Assembly (NCBI GenBank): GCA_964017045.1
Contig: OZ024794.1
Span: 8,257,099-8,321,098 of the forward strand
Reading direction: 5' to 3'
DNA: 64,000 bases
Origin: Omphiscola glabra
Taxonomy: Eukaryota; Mollusca; Gastropoda; Lymnaeidae
Shown here: in pieces, positions 44,756 through 57,429 of the stretch
How the letters are laid out: each line of letters starts with the position of its first letter
How positions within the stretch are numbered: position 1 is the stretch's first letter
Notes under the pieces: model-generated
What the model saw: the letters and a program-made list of their open reading frames with translations, nothing else
What the model was told of the DNA's origin: nothing
Database searches by the model: none
Program-made: the position numbers and the translations under genes

Positions 44756-47140
44756 GCTCATGATGAGGATGAGCTGACGTAGTCTTGTCGTCATTGACTC
44801 ATTATTGTGTTAAACGTAAACATTACATTCCCCTGACACACAATTTGATCTCTGTTACTGATCCGATTAATTCGGACCGGTCTCCTATTTGGTACGAGTA
44901 ATGTAATCCTACCATTAGAAAGAGAACCAATAAAATAAAAAAATAAGTCAAGTATTTAAAATAACGATTAAAAGTCACCGAATAAAAGTTGCGACCACCC
45001 CCACTTTCCCTACGCATATATTTCTTTTATAGAATCTCTAAAATCGAAAAATGTCACTAATGCGTTCTATTTTCTTAGAACAGTTTTAATGATAGTAATC
45101 ATATATTATAATGGTTTCTTTGAAAATTCAGAACCTTTTTTTCCTTAAATGTGTAAAAATGTTTTGAAGTGAAGTTTTTTTAAAAAGCTGTTATTATGGC
45201 TTTAGGATTCTTTTGAATTAATTGAAATTAAATTTGTTTAACGACTCATTTTTCTTTTATGACGCGATCTTTCTATTCCACATTTATGGTAGCTACGTCA
45301 CCGGTGTTCACTGGTGAGCTGAGTGATAGCGACTGGAGGGTGACAGTTGGGTAAGACGTCTCCTGAGTGTTGATTTTGAAAATTCAGAGCAACACGTCTC
45401 AGAATGACGCTTTTCAAAATGACACGTCTCAGAATGTGTCTTTTTCCAAATGACGCGACTCAGGACGACACGTTTCTGAGACACACATTCATGAGTACTA
45501 TTGTCAAGGAATTTTCATCACAGGCAATCGGACAGACAATTTCCACCGATTCTAAATCACGTTAATATGACGTTGTGGAATACCTGACAATGTGCAGGTG
45601 GAGATAACCTGCAAGTGGAGAGACGTAAATTCCTTTAATTACTGCCCCTGTTGCACATTAACACTTTCATTTGGCGAAGGTCGGAAGATAAGTGCCTCCC
45701 CCCCCTTCCCCCCCCCAACAACCTTTCTCCACATATTCCGCAGGAGTTATCTTTCATTCTTCCAAAATAACCTTTTATCAACGTCTCCTTTCAATTTTGT
45801 AAACAAAAAAATTATCAGTAAAGTCCCTGGGAAAATGCCATGATTTATGCTGATACACTAGACGTAGACAACGAGATATGCTTTATTCGTTTGTTGCAAG
45901 AGTGGGACGAGAGAACTATTGTAGCAGATTGCAAAAAAAAAAAATAGGTCCTCAAACATATATTGTTCTCATGCTGAAGTCATTTTTTTTTCAATGACAT
46001 CTATTTTTGTCAGAATGACAAATTGAACACTCCATGTAATTACCAGAAATCATAGTTCGTATGAATGTTGCAATTGTAAAAATGTTTTCGATAAAAGGGA
46101 AATCACAAAAATACTGTATAAAATCCTAAAAATGAGGTAAGATAAATCATAAAATTGCATTAAGATAAACATAATTAAACAAACGCTAAAAACAAAGGTT
46201 TTAGTAATCCTTTATAAAATGTAATATATAGCAATTTTTTCCTTCATGTTTCCCTTGACAAATAGATAAACCTATTTTATTTATTTTTTTTTAGGGGGAG
46301 GGGGCTGAAAATTTTTAAGAATGTGTTGCTTTCGGCAACGAGTCTATGTACCAAGTTTCAGCTCGATAGGTTGACGAGAACTGGTTCAATTAGCCGTCCG
46401 AAGATTTTGCCAGTCCGCCACTATGCCAGCTAGCCACGGTAACAAAGGTAACAAAAAGCATTTTAAAAGGGCAATATAAAAAAAGGAGCAGTGTTCGGGA
46501 AATTTAGAAATAGTGATGACGTCATTAGTTAGTATTTTCTTTTGGAAATAATGGGTATGAGAATAATAAATTTTAACAACTAATAATAATTGGACTGATC
46601 ATTTGCTGGGCATGGGTTTTGCAAGGACTAATTTTTTTAAAAAAACGAATGTTATAATTATTGTCAGATATCAATTTTAATGAGACACCTGAACTTGACT
46701 AACTTCAAATAAATTCTAGCGTGGTTAATCAAACTTATTTTTCTGCCCAAAGATAAAAAAAACAGATTTTAAAAAATTAGATCTTACTGACAAGGTGAGA
46801 AGTCAACAGGCTGCGAGATCTTATGAAAACTTTTTTTTTGCTCGAGTTAGTTTTCAGACAGAAAGCCCCGCTAGAGGGCACGACAGAAACCTGACAGGAA
46901 GTTTGCTTATTTGTAGTTTCTAAATGAGGAAAGTCGTCGTAAATTGCGTGTTTTCTCGGGTCGGGTAGGTAAAGACACAAAGCTTTTGAGGAGAATAATA
47001 AAAACAAGGAGGCAAGGATGCATATGGCGTCCAAAAAAAGAAAGAAACGAAACGAAACAGCTCAAGTGTATCTTTAAGATTTTGCTCTCCTTCTTTTGAA
47101 AGCTCTACGTTCTGATGTATTTACTTTGTCTATCGTTTCG
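44756..47140. other. 2.4 kb of unique AT-rich sequence
   Basis: No array, transposon end or gene was recognised. A stretch near 46325-46440 (gtaccaagtttcagctcgat) resembles dispersed invertebrate repeats I cannot name. An 85-codon minus-strand frame at 46777-47034 has a signal-peptide-like start but begins with TTG and lacks an ATG. Confidence 0.4.
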
Positions 47141-47333
47141 TACAACTACTCTGTCAGTTCCTCCAACTACTCTGTCAGTTCCTCCAACTACTCTGTCAGT
47201 TCCTCCAACAACTCTGTCAGTTCCTCCAAATAATCTGTCAGTTCCTCCAACTACTCTGTCAGTTCCTCCAACTACTCTGTCAGTTCCTCCAACTACTCTG
47301 TCAGTTCCTCCAACTATTATGTCCGTTCCTCCA
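47141..47333. repeat. 21-bp minisatellite, 9 copies
   Basis: The unit is cagttcctccaactactctg plus t, with two variant units near 47210-47235. Confidence 0.95.
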
Positions 47334-47405
47334 GTCAACGATGTTCGTTGTGCTATTGTTCTTATTTTAGGTGAGGAAATGGGATGTGAGTGACTAGCAC
47401 GTTAG

Positions 47406-48023
47406 AATCTTTTTTTTAACAAAGGATTTGTGATTGAAACCATGGCTATAAATCTTTTTTTTTACAAAGGATTTATGATTGAAACCATGGCTATAAATCT
47501 TTTTTTTACAAAGGATTTATGATTGAAACCATGGCTATAAATCTTTTTTTACAAATGATTTATGATTGAAACCATGGCTATAAATCTTTTTTTACAAAGG
47601 ATTTATGATTGAAACCATGGCTATAAATCTTTTTTTTACAAAGGATTTATGATTGAAACCATGGCTATAAATCTTTTTTTACAAAGGATTTATGATTGAA
47701 ACCATGGCTATAAATCTTTTTTTACAAAGGATTTATGATTGAAATCATGGCTATAAATCTTTTTTTTCAAAGGATTTATGATTGAAACCATGGCTATAAA
47801 TCTTTTTTTTTACAAATGATTTATGATTGAAACCATGGCTATAAATCTTTTTTTCACAAAGGATTTATGATTGAAACCATGGCTATAAATCCTTTTTTTA
47901 CAAAGGATTTATGATTGAAACCATGGCTATAAATCTTTTTTTTACAAAGGATTTATGATTGAAACCATGGCTATAAATCCTTTTTTTACTAAGGATTTAT
48001 GATTGAAACCATGGCTATAAATT
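47406..48023. repeat. About 44-bp minisatellite with variable T run, 14 copies
   Basis: The unit is acaaaggatttatgattgaa, accatggctataaatc and 7-9 T. Copies differ mainly in T-run length, so the period drifts between 43 and 46 bp. Confidence 0.95.
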
Positions 48024-49407
48024 CAAAGACGAAGAAGCAGACGTGAATTGTTCCCACGTCTATTGGTCTCAAGATTATAGTTTAAAGTGTGGGTTTTCCC
48101 CAGTTATTGAATGTAGACGTTTATAAAAGTTTGAGAACCACGCTCTGAGTTCTTGTTTCTAATCAAATGCCAATGAATTGAGCACAATCGTATCGTTCTG
48201 CAGAATATTCCAAATATTAGAATCCCACTTTTCGACACCCATGTGTTTGACACGCCATCAAGAGAACATGTGGTAGACAAGGAAGTGCATATTCATATAT
48301 ATTACATTCAACATTTTCTGAAGATATCGTACCAGTTTATAGAAGAATGACAAGGAACCGTTCACCATCACGTGTCCGCCACTCAACTGACTGCGCCACA
48401 GCTTGGCATGAATGATGTGAGTCGGGGGGTGAGGGCTGGGATTAAGCATACAAACAAGACCGGTACCGGTATCGGGGAAGGCGGTAGCAGTTAGACATAA
48501 AAAAAAAGAAAGAAAGAAAAAGAGTACTGACCGCGAATATCTCTTTTTCCGGAATGGGGCACCTTAAAAGTTACAATAACATTTCTGCTCCGTGACCGGT
48601 GAGAGTACGCCGCGCTGTTCGTTTTGGGTGCTCCGCTCTCTGCTCCTTGGTCTGGCTTATCGAAGGGGTGCTTTCCGTCTGGACGATTTAATTCTCTGGC
48701 TTTGATGTAAATCAGACGAATCCGACACTAGATGCGTACACTTTAACATTATTTTCTTCAAGTCCCATAGCCTACAATACTAGAAGAATAATCACAGGCC
48801 TTGAGGAATTCGTCCTGCGAAGTCCACACCATCGTCACCTTGTGACGGACGGATGCCAGCCAAAAAAACAAACATAGTTAACATATCCTTAAATCTGTGT
48901 GAATTAAAGTTTGACTTAAAATAGAGCACCCCAAGTTTGAAAATCTCAATTCAAGTGTTATGTTAAAAAAATTATGTTTGCTGTCTATTCGAAAAGATAA
49001 ACGTTTTTTCTTTAAAATATGTACATCAGATTTCATATAAATGTTGACATATGAAAAGATATGTTGTGGCTAAGCAGATGTCTAAATATTTTGTTTTAAT
49101 TCAAATTCTATATGAAACTGGTCATATATTGGTTACGTATCATACAAACACCCTAATAATAATTTAATAAAATGGTAATTTTTAAAAAAATAATTGTATG
49201 TACAGACAAAACATTAGTAGGAAATATATCAGTAGATTCTTTAAAATTTAGTGTTGTCATTTGCAAAATAATTTATATTTGTTTCAGACCGAGACTGGCC
49301 CGCGGGTCGTACCTTGCAAATGCCAGCTTTAAAGAAAAACAGCATATTAATAAATTTAGGCCTAATCGTGAAAGTCCCACTTTATCAAATGTCTGAAGAC
49401 TTGACAT
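48024..49407. other. Unique non-coding sequence
   Basis: No gene recognised. The aagtttgagaaccacg near 48128 and actggcccgcgggtcg near 49292 resemble hAT ends, but partner ends were not found. 48590-48690 is relatively CpG-rich, without other promoter signs. Confidence 0.35.
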
Positions 49408-49482
49408 AGAACCGCTGGCTGGCTATCGCAGTAATCACAGTGAAGCAGAACCGCTGGCTGGCTATCGCAGTAGTCATAGTGG
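49408..49482. repeat. Two-copy 37-bp duplication
   Basis: agaaccgctggctggctatc gcagta is followed by a similar second copy, differing at atcacagtg/gtcatagtg. Confidence 0.85.
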
Positions 49483-49876
49483 AGCTATCACACGAAAAAC
49501 ATCTTCAGTCTTTGACTCACAGCTGGGGTTAGGGCATGTCGTTAATTTCTTCTCGGATAAGCTTCATTTAAAAATAACATTGTCCCGATGGAACATTAAG
49601 ACAAGTCAAGCTCCTTAAAATGATATTTACGACATGGCGCCAGATACATTGCAGTGTGACAACAGCGAAAGTCAAATTGGCAAATGCCCACACTTTAAGA
49701 TTTAGCAGCACTCATTTGTGCTGCTGCTTCTAAATCTCTAAAAGTACCAAATTCCCTTTATTCTGAATAAGGGTCTTGTTTCAGTGATCAAAACTCTCAA
49801 AGTATTACTGTCCTCACGTCCCCCCGAACCATTGCTGCTAACATTTTTGTGATAAACAACAGTTGAGTTTTTCTTG

Positions 49877-50063
49877 TTGTAGTTGTTGTCGTTGTTGTTG
49901 TTGTCGTTGTTGTCGTTGTTGTCGTTGTTGTCGTTGTTGTCGTTGTTGTCGTTGTTGTCGTTGTTGTCGTTGTTGTCGTTGTTGTTGTTGTCGTTGTTGT
50001 CGTTGTTGTCGTTGTTGTCGTTGTTGTCGTTGTTGTTGTTGTCGTTGTTGTCGTTGTTGTCGT

Positions 50064-50097
<34 letters not shown>

Positions 50098-50117
50098 GTT
50101 GTTGTCGTTGTTGTCGT

Positions 50118-50175
<58 letters not shown>

Positions 50176-50282
50176 GTCGTTGTTGTCGTTGTCGTTGTTG
50201 TTGTTGTTGTCGTTGTTGTCGTTGTTGTCGTTGTTGTCGTTGTTGTCGTTGTTGTTGTTGTCGTTGTTGTCGTTGTTGTCGT

Positions 50283-50316
<34 letters not shown>

Positions 50317-50951
50317 GTTGTTGTCGTTGTTGTCGTTGTTGTCGTTGTTGTCGTTGTTGTTGTTGTTGTTGTTGTTGTTGTCGTTGTCGTTGTCGTTGTT
50401 GTTGTCGTTGTTGTTGTTGTTGTCGTTGTCGTTGTTGTTGTTGTTGTCGTTGTCGTTGTCGTTGTTGTTGTTGTTGTCGTTGTTGTTGTTGTCGTTGTTG
50501 TTGTTGTCGTTGTTGTTGTTGTCGTTGTTGTCGTTGTCGTTGTTGTTGTTGTCGTTGTTGTTGTTGTCGTTGTTGTTGTTGTTGTCGTTGTTGTCGTTGT
50601 TGTCGTTGTTGTTGTTGTTGTTGTTGTTGTTGTCGTTGTTGTTGTTGTTGTCGTTGTTGTCGTTGTTGTCGTTGTTGTCGTTGTTGTTGTTGTTGTCGTT
50701 GTTGTCGTTGTTGTCGTTGTTGTCGTTGTTGTTGTTGTCGTTGTTGTTGTTGTCGTTGTTGTCGTTGTTGTCGTTGTTGTTGTTGTTGTTGTTGTTGTCG
50801 TTGTTGTTGTTGTCGTTGTTGTCGTTGTTGTCGTTGTTGTCGTTGTTGTTGTTGTCGTTGTTGTTGTTGTCGTTGTTGTTGTTGTCGTTGTTGTTGTTGT
50901 CGTTGTTGTCGTTGTTGTCGTTGTTGTTGTTGTCGTTGTTGTTGTTGTCGT

Positions 50952-50996
<45 letters not shown>

Positions 50997-51147
50997 CGTT
51001 GTTGTCGTTGTTGTCGTTGTTGTTGTTGTTGTTGTTGTTGTCGTTGTTGTTGTTGTCGTTGTTGTCGTTGTTGTCGTTGTTGTCGTTGTTGTCGTTGTTG
51101 TTGTCGTTGTTGTTGTTGTCGTTGTTGTCGTTGTTGTCGTTGTTGTC

Positions 51148-51179
<32 letters not shown>

Positions 51180-51217
51180 CGTTGTTGTCGTTGTTGTTGT
51201 TGTTGTCGTTGTTGTCG

Positions 51218-51248
<31 letters not shown>

Positions 51249-51464
51249 CGTTGTTGTCGTTGTTGTTGTCGTTGTTGTTGTTGTTGTCGTTGTTGTTGTT
51301 GTTGTCGTTGTTGTCGTTGTTGTTGTCGTTGTTGTTGTCGTTGTTGTTGTTGTTGTCGTTGTTGTCGTTGTTGTTGTTGTTGTTGTCGTTGTTGTCGTTG
51401 TTGTTGTTGTCGTTGTTGTCGTTGTTGTCGTTGTTGTCGTTGTTGTTGTTGTTGTTGTCGTTGT

Positions 51465-51498
<34 letters not shown>

Positions 51499-51525
51499 GT
51501 CGTTGTTGTTGTTGTCGTTGTTGTC

Positions 51526-51572
<47 letters not shown>

Positions 51573-51578
51573 CGTTGT

Positions 51579-51632
<54 letters not shown>

Positions 51633-51690
51633 CGTTGTTGTTGTTGTTGTCGTTGTCGTTGTTGTCGTTGTTGTTGTTGTTGTTGTTGTC

Positions 51691-51723
<33 letters not shown>

Positions 51724-51761
51724 GTCGTTGTTGTCGTTGTTGTCGTTGTTGTTGTTGTCGT

Positions 51762-51795
<34 letters not shown>

Positions 51796-52013
51796 GTTGT
51801 CGTTGTTGTCGTTGTTGTTGTCGTTGTTGTTGTTGTCGTTGTTGTCGTTGTTGTCGTTGTTGTTGTTGTCGTTGTTGTTGTTGTCGTTGTTGTCGTTGTT
51901 GTCGTTGTTGTTGTTGTTGTTGTTGTTGTCGTTGTTGTTGTTGTCGTTGTTGTCGTTGTTGTTGTTGTCGTTGTTGTCGTTGTTGTCGTTGTTGTTGTTG
52001 TTGTTGTTGTCGT
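49877..52013. repeat. 2.1-kb TTG/TCG trinucleotide repeat
   Basis: About 712 trinucleotides of GTT or GTC, with no other triplet visible inside the array. Both strands stay open: minus-strand frames read poly-Asn/Asp or poly-Gln/Arg, plus-strand frames poly-Leu/Ser or poly-Cys/Arg. Flanking codons show no domain, so I do not treat any as a gene. Confidence 0.97.
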
Positions 52014-52133
52014 TGCTTTTCAATGTCCAAATAAAACTGTATTCCGCAACCATCCAGTGTCAACATTTTCATTCGGCCGGTAAAAGGATTTTCTAAGCAG
52101 AAGTTGACCATGAAAATAACTATCTCAAAACTG

Positions 52134-52622
52134 CTGAGCTCATCTATAAGTAGCTCTGTTGAGCTCATCAAGTAGCACTGCTGAGCTCATCTATAAGTAG
52201 CTCTGTTGAGCTCATCAAGTAGCACTGATGAGCGCATCTATAAGTAGCACTGATGAGCTCATCTATAAAAAGCACTGATGAGCTCATCTATAAGTAGCAC
52301 TGATTAGCTCATCTATAAGTAGCACTGATGAGCTCATCTATAGGTAGCACTGATGAGCGCATCTATAAGTAGCACTGTTGAGCTCATCTATAAGTAGCAC
52401 TGTTGAGCTCATCTATAAAAAGCACTGATGAGCTCATCTATAAGTAGCACTGATGAGCTCATCTATAAGTAGCACTGATGAGCTCATCTATAGGTAGCAT
52501 TGATGAGCGCATCTATAAGTAGCACTGTTGAGCTCATCTATAAGTAGCTCTGTTGAGCTCATCAAGTAGCACTGCTGAGCTCATCTATAAGTGGCACTGT
52601 TGAGCTCATCTATAGGTAGCGC
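52134..52622. repeat. 25-bp minisatellite, about 20 copies
   Basis: The unit is gagctcatctataagtagca plus ctgat, with shortened atcaagtagc units and gcgc/gctc, gat/gtt variants. Confidence 0.95.
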
Positions 52623-52693
52623 TACAATGTAACAAGTTCCTTGATAGAACAGTTTTGCTGAATTAGCAGGACGGTTGTTGAGAGGGTGAGGAA

Positions 52694-52719
52694 TGGGTGG
52701 GGTGGGTGAGGAGGTGGGG
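52694..52719 (+). other. Quadruplex-type G-rich motif
   Basis: gggtggggtgggtgaggagg then tgggg: four G3+ runs with short spacers except one of nine bases. Confidence 0.5.
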
Positions 52720-54080
52720 AGACGGACAAATATCAGCGATCATCGCGAAACGGTAAATGATCCCCGCAAAAAGGTTTTGCTTGTGTAAATGTCCCGCGGA
52801 CATGAAATGCCACGTAAACAATGAAGGGAATATGTCATCGTTGACTCCAGAACAAGGAAGCAGATTTTTTCAGAGTTGACGCGACTATGACGTCTGGGCA
52901 GACGATGTCGGGTGTAGCCACAAACGTAGACACGTACCCCTTTCTCGGTGGTTAACCATTTTTTGTGCATCTTTTGCTGCGTCATACTTCTGTCAGTTGG
53001 ATGTATAATCAGTATACCACCGAAGGTCCTGGCGTAGGAATAAGAGTGGCTGCAATTTTTGGTCCTCTTTCAATATTTTATATAGCTTATTGTGTATGCG
53101 TATTTTGTATGCATTGTGGTATTCGTTAATGTGAGGTTGGCACAATCAAGGATTGTCCTGAGCGTCACAATCCCTAATTACTCCACTGGCTGTACTCAAG
53201 TGTTGGAAACCTAAGTTAAATCCATAACTAACTTGAAGATGTTGGATTTTTTTCTCCATTTAGTCTTTCATTCTTCATGCTACTTTTTCCAGTGCAATGG
53301 TGGCTCGTCTATGTGTCGGTGAAATGACGTCATTAGGGCTACTTATTGTTTAATGCAGGGCTCCGCAACCTTTTTTCCCACTCGCGGTACTCCTTGAACC
53401 TTCCCAGATTTCTTAGGCGCACCAAAGTTAAAACATGAATCAATTTAAAAAAACATAACTAATTTATTGTGGTTTAAATGTTCCAAAATTGTAAATGTAT
53501 TTTTTAACAGACATGACCTTAACGTGCGCAAATATATATTTTTAAATGTTATTACTTCAAAACTAGGGCGGCGTCCAAAAGGCGATAACTTTCTAACTAC
53601 TAGAGTTAATTGAAAAAAAATACATTCAAGTAATGCACTTTATACGTTTCCCAATTCGTGCTGCCCTTTTCCTACTTTCCCTGGTACGCCATCGCCCCTG
53701 AACTATAACACTATTTCCAATCCCCCATCCCCTTTTGCGCCGCAGATTTATGACACCAAATATTTGCGTAAAACTAGATAAAATAGTACACACCAAGTGC
53801 ACGTTGCGGTAATTTTAAATTTTTCATTTAGCGCGGTTAAACCTTAGCGTTAGTGACGGACATTGTTACACAGAGAATGGTGTATGCTGATAGTTTTTCA
53901 GTTTTTAGGTTTGAATAGGTCTATTAAGAAAACATTAATATAAGGAAAATCATTGGAGAAAATCTGCCCACGAAAATTCAAAGTTTTAAATGAGACTTTT
54001 CAGTCTGTTTCACTAGGTATGATTGTTTTATACTCGGCTAAACATCTGGTAGAGCAACTCGAAGTTCACAATCAATGTCT
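52720..54080. other. Unique sequence with one hAT-like end
   Basis: The cagggctccgcaacc motif at about 53358 resembles a hAT left end like that at 20045. No right end was located. No gene was recognised. Confidence 0.4.
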
Positions 54081-54084
54081 TTCA

Positions 54085-54248
54085 ATCTTGCACGGGATTT
54101 TGGAGAAAAAAAAGGGGGGGGGGGGGGGGACTTCTTTGTTTAGATGGAGAAGCGGCATTTTCGGCCTACTGGAAAACTTTTTTCGTGGGAAGGGGCGACA
54201 ACATTTTCGTCTAACCCTGGGCGGCACTAAATCTGGCTACGCCCCTGA
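54085..54248. mobile_element. MITE fragment of the caggggcgtag family
   Basis: The right end ggctacgcccctg is the inverted complement of caggggcgtagcc. Inside are cgggattttggag and a run of about 17 G, typical of the family interior. The left terminus is too diverged to place exactly. Confidence 0.5.
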
Positions 54249-54968
54249 CTACCGCCTATCCTTTTATTAAAGGAGAAAACTTTGATTACATATGATATAA
54301 GTGGTTGAAAATGATATCAGAACTGCAATAGCCTCCTTAGAAATTCTAAAATTTTTCCTCTATTTCCTGCCCACACCTTGAACTCATTCCCTCCTCCATG
54401 AAAGGAAATTCTTCCAGGCATAAAACTCAGAAATTAGGTCAACTTGACTTTTTTTTTTACGTGTCTTAACATTCCTCAAATTCAGAAATTACTCTTGAAC
54501 CTCAAGTAAGTTTTCTTCGGTGGAATTTTGGGAGACTTATACAAAATTATTTCGGATCCAGTTATATAGCTCCGTAAGTAATGTATCAAGGTATTTTTGA
54601 AATGTTCGCTGCCATCGATCCAGTCATGTCAGTCGCTGTACAAAATGCTTTGCTTCCTTGCGCTAAACGCCGAGTTGGTTCATTGGTTCATTGGTTCACC
54701 TCTCAAGATCCATGGTATTAATTCGTTCGACACAGTTCAAGTTTTTGTTTCAAGCCGTTTCATTTATCGGATCGTGTTAGTCAGTTTTCATTTCTGACCT
54801 TGCATTTTACTACTTAGATCATTTAGGTGTTGAAAAAAATCAGAAATGTCTGCAAGTTCTGCCATTTAGTGATTGCCTCCCAGAAGCTGGTGTCTTTCAG
54901 GAGTGCTTTGATTTAAAGGAAATTGACTGACCTCATAACGTAACCCAAACAATCGAACGAGAACCTTA
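54249..54968. other. Unique non-coding sequence
   Basis: Nothing recognised. Confidence 0.4.
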
Positions 54969-55446
54969 CCTCGTGACAGCCATACCATGTGACAGCCATA
55001 CCTGGTGACAGCCATACCTCGTGACAGCCATACCTCGTGACAGCCATACCTCGTGACAGCCATACCTCGTGACAGCCATACCTCGTGACAGCCATACCTC
55101 GTGACAGCCATACCGCGTGACAGCCATACCTGGTGACAGCCATACCTCGTGACAGCCATACCTCGTGACAGCCATACCTCGTGACAGCCATGCCTCGTGA
55201 CAGCCAAACCGCGTGACAGCCATACCTCGTGACAGCCATACCGCGTGACAGCCATACCTGGTGACAGAAATACCTCGTGACAGCCATACCTCGTGACAGC
55301 CATGCCTCGTGACAGCCATACCTTGTGACAGCCATACCTCGTGACAGCCATACCGCGTGACAGCCATACCTCGTGACAGCCATGCCACGTGACAGCCATA
55401 CCGCGTGACAGCCATACCTCGTGACAGCCATACCGCGTGACAGCCA
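54969..55446. repeat. 16-bp minisatellite, about 30 copies
   Basis: The unit is cctcgtgacagccata with cgcg, tggtg, ttgtg, cacgtg and atgc variants. Three minus-strand frames of 149-193 codons are open because the 16-bp unit lacks stops in every phase. Confidence 0.97.
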
Positions 55447-56296
55447 ACTAATTTCGAAGTGATCTAATCAAGATTGATATCCCGATTAAATATTATTTTA
55501 TTTTTTTGTTATTGTATTTGTAAAATTCATGAATTTATGGGGTTTTGTTCAAATTATGTTCATGATGCTGACACATACGTTCATCGTTTGTAATGATTCA
55601 TATGACAAACTCTTGGCCATCAAAGCCGCTCAATGAATGCAGCAATCTGTTATTTATACTTTGGCATTTTTTCTCTTTACATACGAAACACATCTTCTTT
55701 TCATTGCCCGTCAGTGTAACAGCACCATCCGTGCAAACACACAACACAATTTATTCCATTGAATTCCTTAAGTTGTGAAGAAGACGGCATTCGAAACATT
55801 TCCTCAACAGTAGTCCGAGAGTTCTTTGTGTGTGTATGTGTGTGTGCGCATGCGTGTCTTTAGGTGTTTGGCTGTTAACATTAAACTTTTTTACAGTTCC
55901 AACTTCCATTTGAAAGGCTTGCCTATCGGTAAAGTAAAGTTCATCATATCTCATTACCTCGAGCCCATGTCCCTTTTTTTGAAGTACTCAAACTCGGCAA
56001 AATACATTAAGGCTAATTTTGTGAAGACGGTTCTCAAGCTGTTTGAAGGAAAATATTATTTCTTTATCTAAATATTTCCATAAAATACATTAAGAAAAAA
56101 AATCATAAATTATTTCTTAATATAAATACTTTAGCCTGATCTTGTTATTTTTTTAATCACCCTGATAATATAATTGGACTCCTAACAGGAAAGCAGAATC
56201 GGAAATTGTAAATGTTGGTGGTTTTTTTTTAAGAACAGAACTCGCAAACATGAATGTGTGTTTTAGAGACATCCCAAAAAAAATGTGTGAATCAGC
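55447..56296. other. Unique sequence with a short TG tract
   Basis: A tgtgtgtatgtgtgtgtgcg tract lies at about 55827-55850. No gene was recognised. Confidence 0.4.
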
Positions 56297-56468
56297 CAGT
56301 GGCGTAGCGAGCTTAACTCGCGCCCGGGGCACAATACCTTTTTAGCGCCCCCCCCCCTTATTCGAAAACCATACAATATTATAGTAAAATATACCATTTG
56401 GCGCCCCTTTGTGAGTAGCGCCCGGGGCATGATGCACCCCCTTGCCCCCCCCCCTCACTACGCCCCTG
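56297..56468. mobile_element. hAT-type MITE (cagtggcgtagcgag family)
   Basis: The ends cagtggcgtagcgag and ctcactacgcccctg are inverted complements with mismatches. The flanks gaatcagc and gattcagg agree at 6 of 8. gcgcccggggca occurs near each end, extending the inverted symmetry. Two C runs lie inside. Confidence 0.8.
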
Positions 56469-56524
56469 GATTCAGGTCCGTGCCCTGAAGAGCCGAGAGT
56501 TCATTAAGAAATACCACTCCGATT

Positions 56525-56574
56525 TTCACTGCTAGAGTTATCATTAGCTACACAGGCGGCGAGGCGCGGGCTAG
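56525..56574 (+). mobile_element. Candidate Helitron 3' terminus
   Basis: ggcggcgaggcgcgggctag followed by T resembles a Helitron 3' end: a GC-rich stem-prone segment shortly before CTAG with T as the next base. No 5' end or coding region was identified nearby. Confidence 0.3.
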
Positions 56575-56814
56575 TTAGAGTAACGCTAATAACCTCAATC
56601 AAAAAGAGGGAGCCTTTCAGAATTCCTCGCTTTCTTCATTCTTTAAAAATACTAATCCTTTAAAATTGACAGCCTAATTATTTAGAAACAGGACAAACCA
56701 CAAACATGGCCTCAGAAAGGGCTGTTTGTTTTTAATTTGTGTAAGACGCCTTTTAAAAATTTAATTTACTGAGAGGTTGTTGTTGTTTTTTTATCAGGTT
56801 GAGAAAACAGATGT

Positions 56815-57342
56815 CATAACAATGGGTTGTTTTAAGTACCATAACAATGGGTTGTTTTAAGTACCATAACAATGGGTTGTTTTAAGTACCATAACAATGG
56901 GTTGTTTTAAGTACCATAACAATGGGTTGTTTTAAGTACCATAACAATGGGTTGTTTTAAGTACCATAACAATGGGTTGTTTTAAGTACCATAACAATGG
57001 GTTGTTTTAAGTACCATAACAATGGGTTGTTTTAAGTACCATAACAATGGGTTGTTTTAAGTACCATAACAATGGGTTGTTTTAAGTACCATAACAATGG
57101 GTTGTTTTAAGTACCATAACAATGGGTTGTTTTAAGTACCATAACAATGGGTTGTTTTAAGTACCATAACAATGGGTTGTTTTAAGTACCATAACAATGG
57201 GTTGTTTTAAGTACCATAACAATGGGTTGTTTTAAGTACCATAACAATGGGTTGTTTTAAGTACCATAACAATGGGTTGTTTTAAGTACCATAACAATGG
57301 GTTGTTTTAAGTACCATAACAATGGGTTGTTTTAAGTACCAT
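56815..57342. repeat. 25-bp minisatellite, 21 identical copies
   Basis: The unit is cataacaatgggttgtttta plus agtac. Every complete unit I read is identical. Confidence 0.97.
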
Positions 57343-57429
57343 TGGTGGGATTTTTTTCGGTTTTTTTTTTATAGTTGATTTTTTTTTAGCTGGCCACACC
57401 ATGACAGTAATGAACACTATCACAGTAGA

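Noticed and set aside
46777..47034. Minus-strand 85-codon frame with a signal-peptide-like start (ILASLFLLFSSKALC)
   Set aside because: The start codon is TTG, there is no in-frame ATG ahead of the hydrophobic segment, and no convincing splice acceptor is visible upstream.
49738..52171. Minus-strand frames of 771-777 codons (poly-Asn/Asp, poly-Gln/Arg) and plus-strand frames over 720 codons
   Set aside because: All are readings of one trinucleotide array; all frames are open at once and the flanking codons show no domain.
54866..55447. Three overlapping minus-strand frames of 149-193 codons
   Set aside because: A 16-bp unit without stops in any phase keeps all three open; not evidence for genes.
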